Part shown: positions 1 to 6,820 of the stretch, piece by piece
Layout of the letters: each line of letters starts with the position of its first letter
How positions within the stretch are numbered: position 1 is the first letter of the stretch
Source of the DNA: Gracilibacteraceae bacterium
Lineage (GTDB): Bacteria; Bacillota; Desulfitobacteriia; Desulfitobacteriales; Syntrophobotulaceae
Direction: 5' to 3'
NCBI GenBank assembly: GCA_031263945.1
Contig: JAISEW010000007.1
Span: forward strand, 1 to 7,567
DNA length: 7,567 nucleotides
Notes under the pieces: model-generated
The model's database searches: none
Seen by the model: only the letters and a program-made list of their open reading frames with translations
What the model was told of the DNA's origin: nothing
Translations under genes and position numbers: made by a program

Positions 1-2653
1 CGGCCAGGCATTTTTCCACATCCTCGCGAAAGACGTTCGCGGTCATGGCGACGATGGGAATCGCGTCCGCCCGCGGCAGCCCGGAGGCGCGAATAAGGCG
101 CGTGGCCTCGTATCCGTCCATTTCGGGCATTTGCACATCCATGAAGATCATATCATAAAGCTCCGGCGCGGCGCTGAACATGGCGACGGCTTCCAGCCCG
201 TTCTCCGCGCAGTCTATCTCCAGCAAAGCCGGCTCCAAGAGGGCGGTCACAATTTCCCGGTTGATTTCCACATCCTCGGCCAGCAAAATGCGGCAGCCGG
301 CAAAAGTCTCCGTCGTCACGTCGTCCGGCGGCGGGGCGGGCGTCCGGTCAAAAGCGAAACATTCATGGAGACAGTCCAAAATGCCGGAGGGAAAGAGCGG
401 TTTCGGCAAAAACTTATCGATGCAGGCCGCCGCCTCATCCGAGAGGATATCCCGGTCGGAACCGGAAACCATCACGATCACGCTTTTGTCGCCGCAGATC
501 TCCCTGATGCGCCGGGACAGCTCTATTCCGTCCATACCCGGCATGTTTTTATCGATAAAACAGATGTCATAGCAGCCGTTCCGGGCGATGAGATCCAGCG
601 CCTGCCGGCCTCCGTCCGCCGTGTCGCAGGCAAAACCCAGCCGGGAAGCCATTTCCATAAAATACTCCAGCGCCTCCGCCATGTCGTCGACCGCGAGCGC
701 GCGCAAGTCGCTCAGATTGAGCGGAGTGGCGAGCGCCGCTGTATCCGGGTCTGTCCGTCCGCGGAGGAGGCGGACGGTGAATGTAAAAACGGAGCCTTTT
801 TCCGGCTCGGACTCTACCCATATGCGCCCGCCCATCATCTCCACGATGCGCCGCGAGATCGCCAGCCCGAGCCCCGTGCCGCCAAAACGGCGGGCAGTGC
901 CGCTGTCCGCCTGTTCGAACGACGTGAACAGGCGTGACTGCTGTTCCGGCGCGATGCCGATCCCCGTGTCGGACACGCTCATCTCTATATCGCACCACTC
1001 GTCTTCCATGCCGGTCAGCCGCGCGCTCAGGCGCAGCAATCCATGCTCCGGCGTGAATTTTACCGCGTTGCCGAGCAAATTGGCGACGACCTGCGCCAGC
1101 CTCTGATCGTCGCCGATCAGCGCGCCGGGGATATTTTCGTCGATCCGCACGGTCAGTTCCTGCTCTTTTTCGCTGATGCGGAAATTGACCACGTTGATCA
1201 CCTTGCGCAGCATATCCTCAAAAACGAATTCGACCGGCGAGAGATCGAATTTGTTCGCCTCGATTTTCGACATGTCGAGGATATCGTTGATTATGCCCAG
1301 CAAATGGGTGGAGGCGCTCTCGATTTTTTTCAGGCAGTAGTCTTTCTTGTCCGCGTCAGCAGTGTTTTCCGCGATCGTGGTCATACCGATGATGGCGTTC
1401 ATCGGCGTGCGCATTTCATGACTCATGTTGGCGAGAAAATCGCCTTTGGCCTGGCTGGCGCTGCGGGCTCGCTCGACCGCTTCCAGCCGCTCCTGATCGA
1501 TCATATCCCGCGCCGCCGCCCCCGCTATCACGCTGCCGACCAGGCCGATGAGCTGCAGGTCGCTGCCCGTCCAGCGGCGCGTTTTCAGATTTTCCTCCAC
1601 GCTGAGGACGCCGCGGAAAACCCCGGCGGCGTAAAGCGGCGCCCAGACAAAGGATTTGACGCCGAAGGCGCCTATATCCGCAAAAGCAAGTTCCAGGCTG
1701 ACGTCGTCGCAATGCAGGATCGGCACGTGTTCTTCTCCGGTTTGGGTCAGCGGAAAAGTATTGTTGGCTCTGGCGCTCAGTTCAGGGCCGGGCGGAGCGC
1801 CCGCGCCGCCGCCCGACCACAGGCAGTTTTCCGGCGCCGCGCCTGTGGGCGCGGAGAGCCAGACGCGCGTCACGCCGAGAAATTCCCCTGTCAGGCGCAG
1901 GGCGTTGTTTATCATGTCGGAGGGTTCCGCGACGGAAATGAAAGACCTGGATAATTCTGACATTAACTCCTGCTGTTTCAGGCGTTTTTGCAGGTCAATC
2001 TCTTTTTTCTGATAGAGGCGGAGACTAAAGAGGCCGCTGATGATGACAAAAGCGGTGCTCGTAAGCAATAATATCCGCATGACGGTCGCGGCGCTGCGGG
2101 CGGTGACGACCTGTTCGTCCTCGATGTCCACGCCGGCGGCGGCCACCACTCGGCCCTCGGCGTCAAAAATCGGCGCGAAAGCCGACAAGAGACCAATGTA
2201 ACCCTCGGAATAATTGCCCAGCCCGGCGGTGGCGGCCCGGCCGCCGAACGCTATGGCGAGACCGGGCTCCGTCTCTATGACCGGAGTCGCCAGATTGACC
2301 TGATCTTCCGTCAGGTCGTTGTCCACGATGAATTGCGCCCCGCCTTCGCCCTCGCGCATGTAATACACAAAGAGAACTCCCGTCTCTTCCCCAAAATCTA
2401 TCAGGCGGGCGCGGATATCCGCGAAAAGAGGTTTTTCCATATCGGCCGGCTCGCTCAGCTCCGCGAGTTCCTCCGCCGAGACCAGACGGGCCGCCGCGTA
2501 GCTGGTGGCGAGCAGGCGGCTCTCCAGATTGTTTTTCAGAAAATCGGAAACGGAATCTATTATAAATGACATGAATATCACAGTCACCAGAACCAGCAAT
2601 GACGAAATTAAAAAAAGCAATATGGCCAAATTGCCGCGCCTATGTTTTATCAT
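1..2653 (-). CDS. Hybrid sensor histidine kinase with two receiver domains (C-terminus outside window)
   Basis: Membrane-bound hybrid two-component kinase: it should autophosphorylate on His and pass phosphate to its own receivers. At least 884 residues are visible. Domains in order: TM1 about 8-31; an extracytoplasmic region about 32-190 ending in a Cache-like stretch (PIFDAEGRVVAAAGVDI); TM2 about 191-211; a GAF-like domain about 240-385; HisKA with SHEMRTPMNA and phosphoacceptor His412; HATPase_c with N-box LLGNAVKF, SDTGIGI (561-567) and GGTGLGLAIS (591-600); first receiver about 650-765 with Asp656/657, phosphoacceptor Asp701 and Lys751; second receiver from about 787 with Glu793, Asp794 and Asp839. 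The second receiver's conserved Lys and anything after it (for example an Hpt domain) lie beyond base 1. The ATG at 2653 is the first after an in-frame TGA 24 bases upstream, with AGGA before it. The gene has its own promoter. The signal sensed is unknown, and no separate response regulator gene is visible. Confidence 0.93.
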   Translation of the reverse strand, partial: MIKHRRGNLAILLFLISSLLVLVTVIFMSFIIDSVSDFLKNNLESRLLATSYAAARLVSAEELAELSEPADMEKPLFADIRARLIDFGEETGVLFVYYMREGEGGAQFIVDNDLTEDQVNLATPVIETEPGLAIAFGGRAATAGLGNYSEGYIGLLSAFAPIFDAEGRVVAAAGVDIEDEQVVTARSAATVMRILLLTSTAFVIISGLFSLRLYQKKEIDLQKRLKQQELMSELSRSFISVAEPSDMINNALRLTGEFLGVTRVWLSAPTGAAPENCLWSGGGAGAPPGPELSARANNTFPLTQTGEEHVPILHCDDVSLELAFADIGAFGVKSFVWAPLYAAGVFRGVLSVEENLKTRRWTGSDLQLIGLVGSVIAGAAARDMIDQERLEAVERARSASQAKGDFLANMSHEMRTPMNAIIGMTTIAENTADADKKDYCLKKIESASTHLLGIINDILDMSKIEANKFDLSPVEFVFEDMLRKVINVVNFRISEKEQELTVRIDENIPGALIGDDQRLAQVVANLLGNAVKFTPEHGLLRLSARLTGMEDEWCDIEMSVSDTGIGIAPEQQSRLFTSFEQADSGTARRFGGTGLGLAISRRIVEMMGGRIWVESEPEKGSVFTFTVRLLRGRTDPDTAALATPLNLSDLRALAVDDMAEALEYFMEMASRLGFACDTADGGRQALDLIARNGCYDICFIDKNMPGMDGIELSRRIREICGDKSVIVMVSGSDRDILSDEAAACIDKFLPKPLFPSGILDCLHECFAFDRTPAPPPDDVTTETFAGCRILLAEDVEINREIVTALLEPALLEIDCAENGLEAVAMFSAAPELYDMIFMDVQMPEMDGYEATRLIRASGLPRADAIPIVAMTANVFREDVEKCLA

Positions 2654-2713
2654 GGTGCCAATCCTGCTCTTTCCTCAGTCAAGCCAGTCCAGCCGCCAGT
2701 AACCTATAACTGT

Positions 2714-2742
2714 ATTATGGCACGAACATCCAGCCCCGTCAA
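2714..2742 (-). promoter_or_regulatory. Sigma-A promoter of the hybrid histidine kinase gene
   Basis: Read on the minus strand, TTGACG (2742-2737) and CATAAT (2719-2714) are separated by exactly 17 bases, close to the sigma-70/sigma-A consensus. Transcription would start near 2707, leaving a leader of about 54 bases before the kinase ATG at 2653. The -35 box begins 15 bases past the nif3 stop codon, so the kinase can be expressed independently of the folC-rex-trmK-nif3 unit. I see no terminator between nif3 and the kinase, so read-through is also possible. Confidence 0.72.
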
Positions 2743-2756
2743 GGAATTTGTACTGT

Positions 2757-3908
2757 CTAAATCCCCTGCCGGCTGACGCTCACCGCCACGCCCGCCAATT
2801 CCCGCCGTCCGCGCAGATGATCCGCCAGCGCGGTCAGCATCGGCGCTTCGCTCAAAAAATGGCCCATCTCCGCCACTGCCATATTTTGGCTCAGGCAGTC
2901 CAACCGGTGATGATAGTCCAATTCCCCCGTGATAAAAAGATCCGCCCCGCGCCGCGCCGCTTTGGCGGCCAGGCTGTTGCCGCTGCCGTTGCTGATAGCC
3001 ACGCGCCGCACCGGATGGTCTGGCGAGCCGAACCAGCGGATCACGGACAGATCATAGCGGTGGGCCCAGAGACCGAGATCCGCGGCGGTCAGAGCGGCGA
3101 GAAAATTGTCCCGCACGGCGCTCAAGGGCAGGGCGGCGGGCAGGCGGCCGAAAAGACCGTAGCCGTGCCGCTTTCCTTCGTTGGCCAGCGGGATGATATC
3201 ATAAGCCGGTTCCTCGTAGGGATGCGTCCGCCGCAGCGCCTGCAGCACCCGGTTCAGGTTTTTCGCTGCCGTCACGCTCTCCAGGCGCGTCTCCGGCACG
3301 CGGGCCAGCTCCCCCACCCGCCCGCTGTAAGGCGCGGCGCCGGGGAGAGGACGGAACATCCCTTCTCCTTCCGTTTGGAAAAAACATTCCTCATAAACCT
3401 CGCTGTGCGGGCCGTCCGTCACGCCCGCCCCGGCCCCTGCGGCGGCCATCGCCCGGCGCAGAGTTTCCGCCTGTTCCGGCGGCGTATAAACGACTATTTT
3501 AAACAGACTGTCCGCGCCCGTCGGCTCAAGAAAATCCGTCCCGGTCAGAGCCAACGCCCGGCCAAAAGCCAGACTGGACGACAGGCGCGACTGATCCAGA
3601 GTCGTATGGGCGGCGACATAAGCGACGCCGCGGCGGCAGAGGCTGAGCGGGACCAGCGCGGCCGGGTTGTCCCCGCGCAGATTCCGCAGCGGCTGAAACA
3701 TGAGCGGGTGATGGGCGACGATGAGTTCCGCCCCGAGCGCGGCGGCCTCGTCTACGACTTCCGGCACGCCGTCCATCGCTATAAGTATGCCGCTGACTTC
3801 CGCTTGGCCTTCCCCGACGAGCAGGCCGGGGTTGTCCCAGCTCTCCGCCCAGGCTTTGGGGGCCAGTTCCTCGATCAGGCTCTCGATCAATCCGACGGAT
3901 ACAGCCAT
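2757..3908 (-). CDS. Nif3-like dinuclear metal center protein (YqfO type)
   Basis: Member of the Nif3/YqfO family (often labelled GTP cyclohydrolase 1 type 2/Nif3), cytoplasmic, binding two metal ions; the physiological reaction is unsettled. The 383 residues match the long bacterial form. Metal-site residues are visible: HHP at 66-68, His101 and Asp105 in AHTTLD, and H-x3-E in GHFLSE (His350, Glu354). Residues about 133-240 form the inserted PII/CutA-like domain with its hallmark HPYEEPAYDI (229-238). The usual HTNLD...GGxND loop is altered here to HTTLDQSRLSSS. I chose the ATG at 3908 because GGGAGG (3924-3919) lies 10 bases upstream; an in-frame TTG at 3926 would start inside that ribosome binding site. 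The gene overlaps the end of trmK by 22 bases, the common trmK-nif3 pairing in Bacillota, which suggests translational coupling. Confidence 0.93.
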   Translation of the reverse strand: MAVSVGLIESLIEELAPKAWAESWDNPGLLVGEGQAEVSGILIAMDGVPEVVDEAAALGAELIVAHHPLMFQPLRNLRGDNPAALVPLSLCRRGVAYVAAHTTLDQSRLSSSLAFGRALALTGTDFLEPTGADSLFKIVVYTPPEQAETLRRAMAAAGAGAGVTDGPHSEVYEECFFQTEGEGMFRPLPGAAPYSGRVGELARVPETRLESVTAAKNLNRVLQALRRTHPYEEPAYDIIPLANEGKRHGYGLFGRLPAALPLSAVRDNFLAALTAADLGLWAHRYDLSVIRWFGSPDHPVRRVAISNGSGNSLAAKAARRGADLFITGELDYHHRLDCLSQNMAVAEMGHFLSEAPMLTALADHLRGRRELAGVAVSVSRQGI

Positions 3909-4660
3909 GATTCCATTTCCTCCCAAATTTTGAGGCGGCGGCGCAGTTCATCGAGAAGCACACGCGCCACCGCCCCGGTCGCTGATTCCAGGGCGGCGGC
4001 CGCCCGGCTCATCCGGCCGGTTTCCGCCTGTAAGACCCGCCGAAAAAGCGGGCCGCCGGCCGCCGGCAGCAGCGGCCCATACTCCGCCCACACTTCCGGA
4101 AAACGGCGCCTGTCCGCGTCCGCGCCGCCGGCCGCCACCGGCGCGGATGCTCCCGGCTGATCCGTGGCCGCCCCGCGTTCCCAGCGCATGACCGTGTAGA
4201 TCCGCTCTTTTTCCTCCGTCAATTCCTCCGCCGCCAAACGCCAGTTCCGGGCCAGCAAAGCGCGGCGCAAGCCGCTTGCCCCGCCTTGGGGCTGCAGGAT
4301 CAAAGTGCGCGCCCCCGCCAGAGCTTCCCGCTTCGGATCCAATATCTCCAGCATCAGGCCGCCGCCCATACCGGCGATAGTCACGGCCTCCGCTTCGCCG
4401 CCGCGGAGGGGGGCGAGCCCGTCCCCCTGCCGCAGGGCGATCCGGCCGCTCAGGCCCTGGCGGGCGACGTTTCGCCGGCCGGCGGCCAGAGGGCCTCTGC
4501 GGATGTCCGTGCCTATCGCCGAAGGGATCACGCCCCGCAATACGAGATAGATCGGCAGCAGGGCGTGATCCGTGCCGATATCCCCCAGGCGGGCCCCATG
4601 CGGCACATGGGCGGCGACGGCTGCGAGACGGGGGCCGAGTTTTACCGCCTGTTCAGGCAC
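3887..4660 (-). CDS. trmK: tRNA (adenine(22)-N1)-methyltransferase TrmK
   Basis: S-adenosylmethionine-dependent enzyme that methylates N1 of adenine 22 in tRNA, acting in the cytoplasm. Residues 27-39 (DIGTDHALLPIYL) are the TrmK form of the SAM-binding motif I. RQGDGL (78-83) and the signature IAGMGG (95-100) follow, then LQPQGG and EEKERIYTVM. The C-terminal stretch from about 205 is helical and probably the coiled coil typical of the family. At 257 residues it is somewhat longer than usual; an Ala/Gly/Pro-rich stretch around 163-182 looks like a low-complexity insertion. The start is GTG at 4660, overlapping the rex stop by 19 bases, because the conserved N-terminal helix (RLAAVAAHVPHGARLGDIG) begins only ten residues later and no better start is seen. 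The next gene is nif3, as in many Bacillota. Confidence 0.93.
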   Translation of the reverse strand: MPEQAVKLGPRLAAVAAHVPHGARLGDIGTDHALLPIYLVLRGVIPSAIGTDIRRGPLAAGRRNVARQGLSGRIALRQGDGLAPLRGGEAEAVTIAGMGGGLMLEILDPKREALAGARTLILQPQGGASGLRRALLARNWRLAAEELTEEKERIYTVMRWERGAATDQPGASAPVAAGGADADRRRFPEVWAEYGPLLPAAGGPLFRRVLQAETGRMSRAAAALESATGAVARVLLDELRRRLKIWEEMESWLYPSD

Positions 4661-5289
4661 GGCCGGTTTTCGCCTATCTGAAAGGCCAGCACCTCCAGGT
4701 GCATGGCCAAATCCACGTTCTGCACGTGGACGGAGGGCGGCAGCGTGAGATTGACCGGGGCAAAATTCAGGATAGCCACGACCCCGCTGTCCACGAGAGC
4801 GTCCGCCACCTCCTGCGCCTGCGCCGCCGGTACGCAGATAACGCCTATGTCCGCTTTTTGCCGCCGCGCCACCTCCCGGACGCGGTCGGCGGCGAGGATC
4901 TCCGTCCCCTCAAAGATCCCGCCGATTTTTTCCGGATCGCTGTCAAAAACGCAGCTGATCACAAAACCGCGCTCCCGGAACCCTTTGTACATGGTCAGCG
5001 CCCGCCCCAGCCTGCCGGCGCCCACGAGCGCCAGCCGCCACTCGTTGTTCAGATTCAGGATCTTTCGGATATGGCTGATCAGGTCCTTGATATGATAGCC
5101 CACACCCCGCACGCCGAATTCGCCGAAATAAGCGAAATCCTTGCGTACCTGCGCCGGCGTCACTCCCACGCTGTCGGCGATGCCGCCGGAGGACACCGTT
5201 TCCGTTCCCGTGTCGGCCAGTTTGCTCAAATAGCGCGAGTAGATCGACAGGCGGCTGATGGTCGCCATAGGTATTTTCACAATTTTCAA
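4642..5289 (-). CDS. rex: Redox-sensing transcriptional repressor Rex
   Basis: Rex dimers bind DNA when NADH/NAD+ is low and release it when NADH rises, typically derepressing fermentation and respiration genes. The 215-residue product has the family layout: an N-terminal winged helix (about 5-75) with IPMATISRLSIYSRYL and VRKDFAYFGEFG (48-59), then a Rossmann fold with GAGRLG (90-95), and a C-terminal ILNFAPVNL...VHVQNVDLA stretch ending in a domain-swap helix. The start is TTG at 5289: AAGGAG (5303-5298) sits 8 bases upstream and the TTG overlaps the folC stop as TTGA. An in-frame ATG at 5364 would add 25 residues that lie within folC and have no place in the family. The gene sits inside an operon with folC, trmK and nif3 and has no promoter of its own that I can see. 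Its targets are not visible here. Confidence 0.95.
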   Translation of the reverse strand: MKIVKIPMATISRLSIYSRYLSKLADTGTETVSSGGIADSVGVTPAQVRKDFAYFGEFGVRGVGYHIKDLISHIRKILNLNNEWRLALVGAGRLGRALTMYKGFRERGFVISCVFDSDPEKIGGIFEGTEILAADRVREVARRQKADIGVICVPAAQAQEVADALVDSGVVAILNFAPVNLTLPPSVHVQNVDLAMHLEVLAFQIGENRPCLNRR

Positions 5290-6641
5290 ACAATCATCTC
5301 CTTCCGCGGTTTTTTTAAATAGGCGCGCACCGCGCCCAGCATGTAAAACGAGCCGGTCACGCAAATGAGATCGTCCGGCCCGGCCGCCCGCCGGCAGGCT
5401 TCCAGCCCGGCTATGGGATCCGCGATCGCCTCCACCAGTTCCTCGCCGGCGCAGGCGGCGGCCAGGGCGGCTGTTTCCGCAAAAGCGGCGCGCGGCGAAT
5501 CCGGGCGCACGACGATGATCCGCGCGGCCAGCGGCGCGATGAGAGCGACCATTTTCGCGATCTCCTTATCCGCCAGAACGCCCAGACAGAGGATCAACCG
5601 GTCGCGGCGGTAGTCGCCGCCGGCGTATTCCCGGAGAGCGGCGGCCAAAGTCCGCATTCCCTCCTCGTTATGCGCCCCGTCCAGTAAAAACCTTTTGCCG
5701 CCGCATAGCAAGAGCTCCTGCCGCCCCGGCCAGGCCGCCGCCGCCAAACCCCGCCGCGCGGCCCCCGGCGTTACGCGCGCCCCCCGCTCCGAGCGCAGCC
5801 ATTCCGCCGCCGTCAGGGCCACGGCGGCGTTCAGGCGCTGATGGCCGCCGCGAAGGCCTATGTCCAGGCCGGTATATACGCGGTCGGGGCTGTAATAATC
5901 CATCGCGTCGCGCGGCGGCCGGCCCGTCCGGCTCCATTTGACGTCCCGCCCCACTTCGATCAGGCGGCTGCCCCGCTCCGCCGCCGTCCGGCGCAAAACC
6001 CGCATGACCTCCGGCGGCTGCGGCGCGGAGATCACCGGGACGCCGGGTTTGATGATCCCCGCTTTGACTATGGCAATTTTTTCCAGCGTATCGCCCAGAT
6101 AATCGGGGTGGTCAAAACTGATGCTCGTCAGGACGGAAAGAAGCGGCTCCGCGACGTTAGTCGAGTCGATCGCGCCGCCCAGGCCCACTTCCAGCAGGAC
6201 ATAATCCGGCCGCCGCGCGGCAAAATAATCCAGCGCCAAAGCCGTGGACACCTCAAACTCCGTCGGATGCTCGACGCCTTCCGCCAGAAGCTGCGCCAGC
6301 AGGGGTTTCATTTTTCCGACCCCCGCCGCCACGTCCGCGCCGCTGATCATGACCCCGTCCAGAGTGATGCGTTCGCGGTAATCCTCCAGATGCGGGGAGA
6401 CAAAAGCGCCGACTTTGTGACCGGCCTGCGTGAGTATGCCGCGCAAAAGAGCCAGCACGGAGCCTTTGCCGTTTGTGCCGCCGATGTGGACGACGGGCAA
6501 ACCGCGCTCCGGGCGCCCCAGGAGTTCCAGCAGGGCCTCCATACGTTCCAGGCCCAGATTTACGCCGAAAGCCGTTAGGGCGCGAATAAAACGCAATGCC
6601 TCCGCGTAAGCGTCCTCCGCCGCCGGTATTATGTCGTCCAT
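5286..6641 (-). CDS. folC: Bifunctional folylpolyglutamate synthase / dihydrofolate synthase
   Basis: Mur-ligase-family enzyme that adds glutamate to dihydropteroate and/or reduced folates using ATP, in the cytoplasm, in folate biosynthesis and retention. At 451 residues it is full length. Visible motifs: P-loop GGTNGKGSV (54-62), SPHLEDYRERITLDG (82-96) forming the omega loop, TEFEVSTALALDYF (127-140), EVGLGGAIDSTNV (151-163, with Ala where Arg is usual), HQRLNAA (267-273) that begins the linker to the C-terminal domain, WPGRQE (304-309) and LDGAHNEEG (320-328). The ATG at 6641 is preceded by a weak GTGGAAAA; the conserved N-terminal helix starts soon after it, so no earlier start is needed. 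It is the first gene after a strong promoter, and its TGA overlaps the rex start by 4 bases. Whether it performs one or both reactions cannot be told from sequence. Confidence 0.95.
   Translation of the reverse strand: MDDIIPAAEDAYAEALRFIRALTAFGVNLGLERMEALLELLGRPERGLPVVHIGGTNGKGSVLALLRGILTQAGHKVGAFVSPHLEDYRERITLDGVMISGADVAAGVGKMKPLLAQLLAEGVEHPTEFEVSTALALDYFAARRPDYVLLEVGLGGAIDSTNVAEPLLSVLTSISFDHPDYLGDTLEKIAIVKAGIIKPGVPVISAPQPPEVMRVLRRTAAERGSRLIEVGRDVKWSRTGRPPRDAMDYYSPDRVYTGLDIGLRGGHQRLNAAVALTAAEWLRSERGARVTPGAARRGLAAAAWPGRQELLLCGGKRFLLDGAHNEEGMRTLAAALREYAGGDYRRDRLILCLGVLADKEIAKMVALIAPLAARIIVVRPDSPRAAFAETAALAAACAGEELVEAIADPIAGLEACRRAAGPDDLICVTGSFYMLGAVRAYLKKPRKEMIV
5298..5303 (-). promoter_or_regulatory. 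Ribosome binding site that fixes the rex TTG start
   Basis: AAGGAG on the minus strand lies inside the last codons of folC, with exactly 8 bases between it and the TTG at 5289-5287. This spacing is optimal for that TTG. It is too far for the later GTG at 5280 and lies wholly downstream of the upstream ATG at 5364. Confidence 0.75.
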
Positions 6642-6679
6642 TTTTCCACACAGTCCTTAATAAATAAAGTGCTTGTTTC

Positions 6680-6708
6680 AGTATACCATCAGCGCCGCCG
6701 GTTTTCAA
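6680..6708 (-). promoter_or_regulatory. Sigma-A promoter of the folC-rex-trmK-nif3 operon
   Basis: On the minus strand, TTGAAA (6708-6703) and TATACT (6685-6680) are 17 bases apart, giving an expected start of transcription near 6673 and a leader of about 32 bases before the folC ATG at 6641. The -35 element lies within a degenerate, half-matched Rex-like sequence (6701-6720). The nearest copy of the TGACGGTACCGT repeat is about 80-90 bases upstream of the start point. Confidence 0.75.
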
Positions 6709-6753
6709 TAATTTTCACACTTGTTTCATCAGAGGCTTTCCCCCTCGAAATCT

Positions 6754-6765
6754 TGACGGTACCGT
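6754..6765 (+). repeat. Palindromic operator-like repeat, copy 1 of 3
   Basis: TGACGGTACCGT, with a perfect 10-base inverted core ACGGTACCGT at 6756-6765. It lies 21 bases upstream of the ferredoxin -35 box and about 46 bases from the -35 box of the divergent folC promoter, so a bound protein could affect either direction or cooperate with copies 2 and 3. Confidence 0.75.
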
Positions 6766-6786
6766 AAAAAAATTTTCAAAAACATA

Positions 6787-6815
6787 TTGACATTCCTGAC
6801 GGTACCGTTTATAGT
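6787..6815 (+). promoter_or_regulatory. Near-consensus promoter of the ferredoxin-marR operon, with upstream A/T tract
   Basis: A perfect TTGACA (6787-6792) and TATAGT (6810-6815) are 17 bases apart, predicting a start of transcription near 6822 and a leader of about 35 bases. The stretch 6766-6785 is made almost only of A and T, at about -56 to -37, as expected for an UP element. Such a strong core promoter would normally be kept off by a repressor, and operator-like copy 2 lies inside its spacer while copy 3 covers the start point. Confidence 0.85.
6797..6808 (+). repeat. Palindromic operator-like repeat, copy 2 of 3, inside the promoter spacer
   Basis: TGACGGTACCGT, identical to copies 1 and 3 and in the same orientation, with palindrome core 6799-6808. 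It fills the 17-base gap between the -35 and -10 boxes, the classic place for a repressor that blocks RNA polymerase. It starts 43 bases after copy 1. Confidence 0.82.
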
Positions 6816-6820
6816 ATATC

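Noticed and set aside
131..1954. Long plus-strand frames at 131-937 and 1043-1954
   Set aside because: Both are antisense to the hybrid histidine kinase, whose frame is unbroken over 884 codons with every expected motif. No ribosome binding site or protein family supports the shadows.
2654..2713. Repeated ACTGGC units in the leader of the kinase gene
   Set aside because: Two short direct copies only, with no hairpin or conserved riboswitch-like structure that I can recognise.
3909..3926. TTG start at 3926 for nif3
   Set aside because: The TTG lies just upstream of and against the GGGAGG ribosome binding site, which instead serves the ATG at 3908.
2748..4160. A 470-codon open frame on the plus strand
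   Set aside because: It lies antisense to nif3 and trmK, both of which have clear family motifs. Its translation has no recognisable motif, is rich in Arg, Gln, His and Pro, and is the shadow expected from GC-rich codon use.
5272..5289. A Rex site at the start of rex (TTGTGAAAA on the minus strand)
   Set aside because: Only one half site is present, and the bases encode the conserved N-terminal residues KIVKIP, so the resemblance is explained by coding.
5841..6578. A 245-codon plus-strand frame
   Set aside because: Antisense to folC, which is well supported; composition and lack of motifs mark it as a shadow frame.
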